This document shows positions 6,669 to 8,611 of a DNA stretch of 8,611 bases, one piece after another. The DNA is from Bacteroidales bacterium (lineage in GTDB: Bacteria; Bacteroidota; Bacteroidia; Bacteroidales; UBA932). Made by a program: the position numbers and the translations under genes. Position 1 is the stretch's first letter. Every line of letters begins with the position of its first letter. Where the stretch lies: NCBI GenBank assembly GCA_023227835.1, contig JALOCI010000083.1, positions 1 through 8,611 of the forward strand, read 5' to 3'. Below the pieces are notes generated by a model that was not told the origin of the DNA, did not search any database, and worked only from the letters and a program-made list of their open reading frames with translations.

Positions 6669-6679
6669 CCCCTTAGGGG
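6669..6679. repeat. Short perfect inverted repeat at the predicted rpmB transcription start
   Basis: CCCCTTAGGGG is a symmetric 11-mer (CCCCT, one central T, AGGGG) standing out as a GC block in very A/T-rich surroundings. It overlaps the predicted start of transcription, so it could be an operator or a hairpin at the very 5' end of the messenger. No T-run follows, so it is not an intrinsic terminator for lepB. Function is unknown. Confidence 0.4.
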
Positions 6680-6715
6680 TATATTAATGAATAATATATA
6701 AAAATTACATACAAA

Positions 6716-6958
6716 ATGGCAAGAGTTTGTCAAGTTACCGGTAAAAAGAGGATGATAGGAAACAATGTTTCCCATTCAAAACGCCGTACAAAGAGAGAAT
6801 TTTCTCCAAACCTTCAGAACAAACGTTTTTGGCTTGAAGAGGAGAAAAGATTTATCACCCTCAAGGTTTCAGCCGCAGGGATGCGTAATATTTACAAGAA
6901 TGGTCTTAAGGCCACTCTGATAGATGCTCAGAATAAAGGTTTAATCAGCTTAGTATAA
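6716..6958 (+). CDS. rpmB: 50S ribosomal protein bL28, zinc-free form
   Basis: An 80-residue basic protein very like the E. coli one: MARVCQVTGKKRM start, GNNVSHSKRRTKREFSPNLQ (15-34) and the RFWLEEEKRFITLKVSAAGMR block (37-57). It sits in the large subunit near the E-site side. Only one cysteine (C5) remains where zinc-binding versions carry a CxxC pair, so this is the zinc-independent type. The ATG at 6716 follows an A-rich leader without Shine-Dalgarno. It heads a three-gene unit with rpmG 11 bp downstream and is read from the promoter upstream at 6634-6665, though read-through from lepB cannot be excluded. Confidence 0.97.
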   Translation: MARVCQVTGKKRMIGNNVSHSKRRTKREFSPNLQNKRFWLEEEKRFITLKVSAAGMRNIYKNGLKATLIDAQNKGLISLV

Positions 6959-6969
6959 TTTAGAATAAC

Positions 6970-7152
6970 ATGGCAAAAAAAGGAAATAGAGTTCAGGTTA
7001 TACTGGAGTGTACCGAACAAAGAGAGAGCGGTGTTCCCGGGATTTCAAGATATATCACCACAAAGAACAAGAAGAATACCACTCAGCGTCTGGAGCGTAA
7101 GAAATACAATCCATTCATGAAGAAGGTAACTGTTCACCGTGAAATTAAGTAA
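6970..7152 (+). CDS. rpmG: 50S ribosomal protein bL33, zinc-free form
   Basis: A 60-residue protein starting MAKKGNRVQVILECTEQ, with the family's RYITTKNKKNTTQRLERKKYNPFMKK core (26-51) and VTVHREIK end. It is part of the large subunit near the E site. A single cysteine (C14) means the zinc ribbon of the C+ form is missing, the same state as bL28 just upstream. It starts 11 bp after rpmB and ends 23 bp before the DUF4295 gene, which indicates one transcript. Confidence 0.97.
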   Translation: MAKKGNRVQVILECTEQRESGVPGISRYITTKNKKNTTQRLERKKYNPFMKKVTVHREIK

Positions 7153-7175
7153 TAACGACTAAAACATTATAGAAA

Positions 7176-7337
7176 ATGGCAAAGAAAGTAGTTGCTACAT
7201 TCGGTGGCTCAAAAGGATCAGGAAAGAATGTCGTTAAATGCATCCGCATGGTACGTTCAGATCGTAGCGGAGCTTATGCATTTCAGGAAGAGATTGTTCC
7301 TACAGAAGGTGTAAAGGATTTTTTCGCTAAGAAATAA
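7176..7337 (+). CDS. DUF4295 mini-protein, probable Bacteroidota-specific ribosomal protein
   Basis: A 53-residue basic protein (MAKKVVATFGG..., then VVKCIRMVRSDRSGAYAFQEEIVP at 19-42 and VKDFFAKK at the end). The pattern of a basic N-terminus, K-M-V-R-S-x-x-S-G-A-Y-x-F-x-E-E-I-V-P and a VKDFF tail matches my recollection of DUF4295, a short family found in Bacteroidota directly after bL28 and bL33. I recall a structural study of a Flavobacterium ribosome that described an extra large-subunit protein named bL38; this family is my best candidate for it, but I cannot confirm that here. Location 23 bp after rpmG and before the unit's terminator, together with size and charge, supports a ribosomal role. 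It is complete, and short enough to be missed by automatic length cut-offs. Confidence 0.88.
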   Translation: MAKKVVATFGGSKGSGKNVVKCIRMVRSDRSGAYAFQEEIVPTEGVKDFFAKK

Positions 7338-7357
7338 CAATACCTTATAAGAAAACT

Positions 7358-7389
7358 AAAAAATGCCGCCTTAAAAAGCGGCATTTTTT
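7358..7389 (+). terminator. Intrinsic terminator after rpmB-rpmG-DUF4295
   Basis: A perfect stem pairs 7358-7369 (six A, then TGCCGC) with 7378-7389 (GCGGCA, then six T), around an 8-nt loop (7370-7377). The GC-rich top and the terminal T-run are the standard form; the A-run on the other side makes it usable in both directions. It lies 20 bp after the DUF4295 stop and separates that unit from ftsY. Confidence 0.93.
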
Positions 7390-7419
7390 GTTTGTCTATC
7401 TCATTTAAAGGAAATTTCA

Positions 7420-7427
7420 TATCTTTG
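7420..7427 (+). promoter_or_regulatory. -7 box of a probable ftsY promoter
   Basis: TATCTTTG is an exact match to the Bacteroidota -7 consensus. No good -33 TTTG is found at 19-21 nt; the nearest (7391-7394) is 25 nt away, so the upstream element is weak or absent. The start of transcription would be near 7434, leaving a leader of only about a dozen nucleotides. The box lies inside the upstream extension of the ftsY frame, which argues against a TTG start at 7392. Confidence 0.6.
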
Positions 7428-7445
7428 ACAATTAATTCTGTATAC

Positions 7446-8399
7446 ATGGCATTATTCGGACTATTCGGGTCAAAATCAAGAGAGGAAAAAGATGCTCTGA
7501 ACCAAGGACTTGAAAAAACAAAAAAAGGCATTTTTGAGAAATTATCAAGGGCCGTGGTGGGAAAATCCAGGGTGGATGAAGATACTCTGGATGATATTGA
7601 GGAGGCTTTGATAGCATCTGATATAGGAGTGGAGACTACATTGAAGATTATTGAGAGACTTGAGGAGAGGGTTAGCAGAGATAAATTTATGGACAGTAAT
7701 GAACTTAACTCGATTCTCAGGGAGGAGATAGAGGCTCTGCTGAATATTGACGAAAATTATAAAGGAGAAATCCCGTTTGACTTTTCAAAAAAGCCTTTTG
7801 TAATACTTGTAGTTGGGGTCAATGGGGTCGGTAAAACGACAACTATAGGAAAACTGGCTTCCCGACTAAAAAATTCAGGATACAGTGTCGTACTTGGAGC
7901 TGCCGATACATTCAGGGCAGCAGCGGTTGACCAACTGACAATATGGAGTGAAAGAGCCGGGGTTCCTATTGTAAAGCAAGCTATGGGTTCCGACCCGGCA
8001 TCTGTAGCTTATGATACCGTAGCATCAGCAATTTCACAGAATGCTGATGTTGTGTTGATAGACACTGCCGGTCGCCTTCACAATAAGGTAAACCTGATGA
8101 ACGAACTTACCAAGATCAGGAATGTGATGAGGAAACTGATTCCGGATGCACCTCATGAAGTTCTTCTTGTCCTTGACGGCTCAACAGGCCAGAATGCATT
8201 TCTGCAGGCCAAGGAGTTTACAAGAGCAACGGATGTGACAGCTCTGGCTGTAACAAAGCTTGATGGAACAGCTAAGGGGGGGGTAGTTATAGGAATATCT
8301 GACCAATTTAAAGTACCCGTAAAATTTATAGGAGTGGGAGAGAAGATAGACGATCTTCAACTTTTCAACAAGAAGGAGTTCGTTGAGTCTCTGTTCTAA
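7446..8399 (+). CDS. ftsY: Signal recognition particle receptor FtsY (SRP-type GTPase)
   Basis: FtsY receives ribosome-SRP complexes at the membrane and, through paired GTP hydrolysis with Ffh, hands them to the Sec translocon. The protein is 317 residues from ATG 7446. The short N-terminus (MALFGLFGSK) provides an amphipathic membrane anchor rather than the long acidic A domain of E. coli. The helical N domain spans about 15-100 and the G domain follows: G1 GVNGVGKTT (124-132), the DTFRAAA insertion-box motif (154-160), DTAGR (206-210), TKLD (270-273) and a late GVGEKIDDL. All GTPase motifs are intact. The ATG is chosen because an earlier in-frame TTG (7392) lies ahead of the -7 box. A run of eight G (8276-8283) encodes the Gly-Gly after AK without breaking the frame. 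pheT follows 29 bp later with no terminator between. Confidence 0.97.
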   Translation: MALFGLFGSKSREEKDALNQGLEKTKKGIFEKLSRAVVGKSRVDEDTLDDIEEALIASDIGVETTLKIIERLEERVSRDKFMDSNELNSILREEIEALLNIDENYKGEIPFDFSKKPFVILVVGVNGVGKTTTIGKLASRLKNSGYSVVLGAADTFRAAAVDQLTIWSERAGVPIVKQAMGSDPASVAYDTVASAISQNADVVLIDTAGRLHNKVNLMNELTKIRNVMRKLIPDAPHEVLLVLDGSTGQNAFLQAKEFTRATDVTALAVTKLDGTAKGGVVIGISDQFKVPVKFIGVGEKIDDLQLFNKKEFVESLF

Positions 8400-8428
8400 T
8401 TTATATAACCTGAAGTAATTTATTTATC

Positions 8429-8611
8429 ATGAACATATCATATAAGTGGCTTAAAAATTATATTAATCTTGACATCAATCCGGAGGAAGCAGCGAAAATA
8501 CTCAACACTATAGGTCTCGAAGTTGAAGGAATGAGCCTGACAGAGGAGATTCCCGGAGGGCTGGCAGGTGTCGTTGTGGGTGAGGTTCTGGAATGTGTGA
8601 AACACCCGGAT
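8429..8611 (+). CDS. pheT: Phenylalanine--tRNA ligase beta subunit, N-terminal part
   Basis: The first 61 codons; the gene continues past the window edge. The translation starts MNISYKWLKNYINLDI and includes the ILNTIGLEVEG segment (24-34) and GVVVGEVLECVKHPD (47-61), the opening of the PheT family that leads into its tRNA-binding (EMAP/OB-like) domain; the KHPD ending is a family hallmark. PheT pairs with PheS as an alpha2-beta2 enzyme charging tRNA-Phe, with editing of Tyr-tRNA in the beta chain. pheS is not visible in the window, so the two subunits are not adjacent on this side. The ATG at 8429 lies 29 bp after ftsY and has no Shine-Dalgarno; it may be cotranscribed with ftsY. Confidence 0.95.
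   Translation, partial: MNISYKWLKNYINLDINPEEAAKILNTIGLEVEGMSLTEEIPGGLAGVVVGEVLECVKHPD

Noticed and set aside
6669..6679. CCCCTTAGGGG as a terminator for lepB
   Set aside because: The stem is only 4-5 bp and no T-run follows it; it also overlaps the probable rpmB transcription start.
7392..7445. Eighteen-codon upstream extension of ftsY from a TTG codon
   Set aside because: It would lie upstream of and across the TATCTTTG -7 box (7420-7427), and MALFGLFG at 7446 is the expected FtsY start.
1..8611. CRISPR array, insertion sequence, tRNA or rRNA gene
   Set aside because: No regularly spaced repeats, transposase-like frame, terminal inverted repeats, cloverleaf or rRNA-like sequence was seen; gaps between genes are short and accounted for.

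Overview
The window reads as chromosomal DNA from a Bacteroidota bacterium, most likely of the order Bacteroidales. The evidence is a DUF4199 membrane protein, a DUF4295 mini-protein next to bL28 and bL33, a signal peptidase I with the long insertion typical of the phylum, promoters of the TTTG / TAnnTTTG type, and A-rich leaders without Shine-Dalgarno sequences in front of nearly every gene. I cannot name the genus.

Layout. Three genes run on the minus strand at the left: DUF4199 (1410-1919), a family 2 membrane glycosyltransferase (439-1395) and a gene cut by the window edge (1-384) whose residues resemble the N-terminal domain of ParM-type actin-like proteins. They are probably read from one promoter at 1962-1992. 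Back to back with it, a plus-strand promoter (1994-2024) drives thrS, infC, rpmI, rplT and probably lepB (2052-6630): threonyl-tRNA synthetase, initiation factor IF3, ribosomal proteins bL35 and bL20, and signal peptidase I. A new promoter near 6634-6665 starts a second plus-strand unit, rpmB, rpmG and a 53-codon DUF4295 gene (6716-7337), which ends at a strong intrinsic terminator (7358-7389). ftsY (7446-8399) follows with its own -7 box, then the first 61 codons of pheT (8429-8611).

How it fits together. Almost everything on the plus strand serves translation or the delivery of proteins to the membrane: two aminoacyl-tRNA synthetases, IF3, four known large-subunit proteins plus a probable fifth, the SRP receptor and the leader peptidase. 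The minus-strand unit looks like lipid-linked sugar or envelope work, plus a protein of uncertain role.

The window is mostly ordinary housekeeping DNA and I see no mobile element, CRISPR array, rRNA or tRNA. Points worth a second look are an ATC start codon on infC paired with the only strong Shine-Dalgarno in the window, a foldable 48-nt element between rpmI and rplT that could be a bL20 operator, and the partial actin-like protein, which seems to lack the first phosphate-binding motif of its fold. No gap between genes exceeds about 130 bases.
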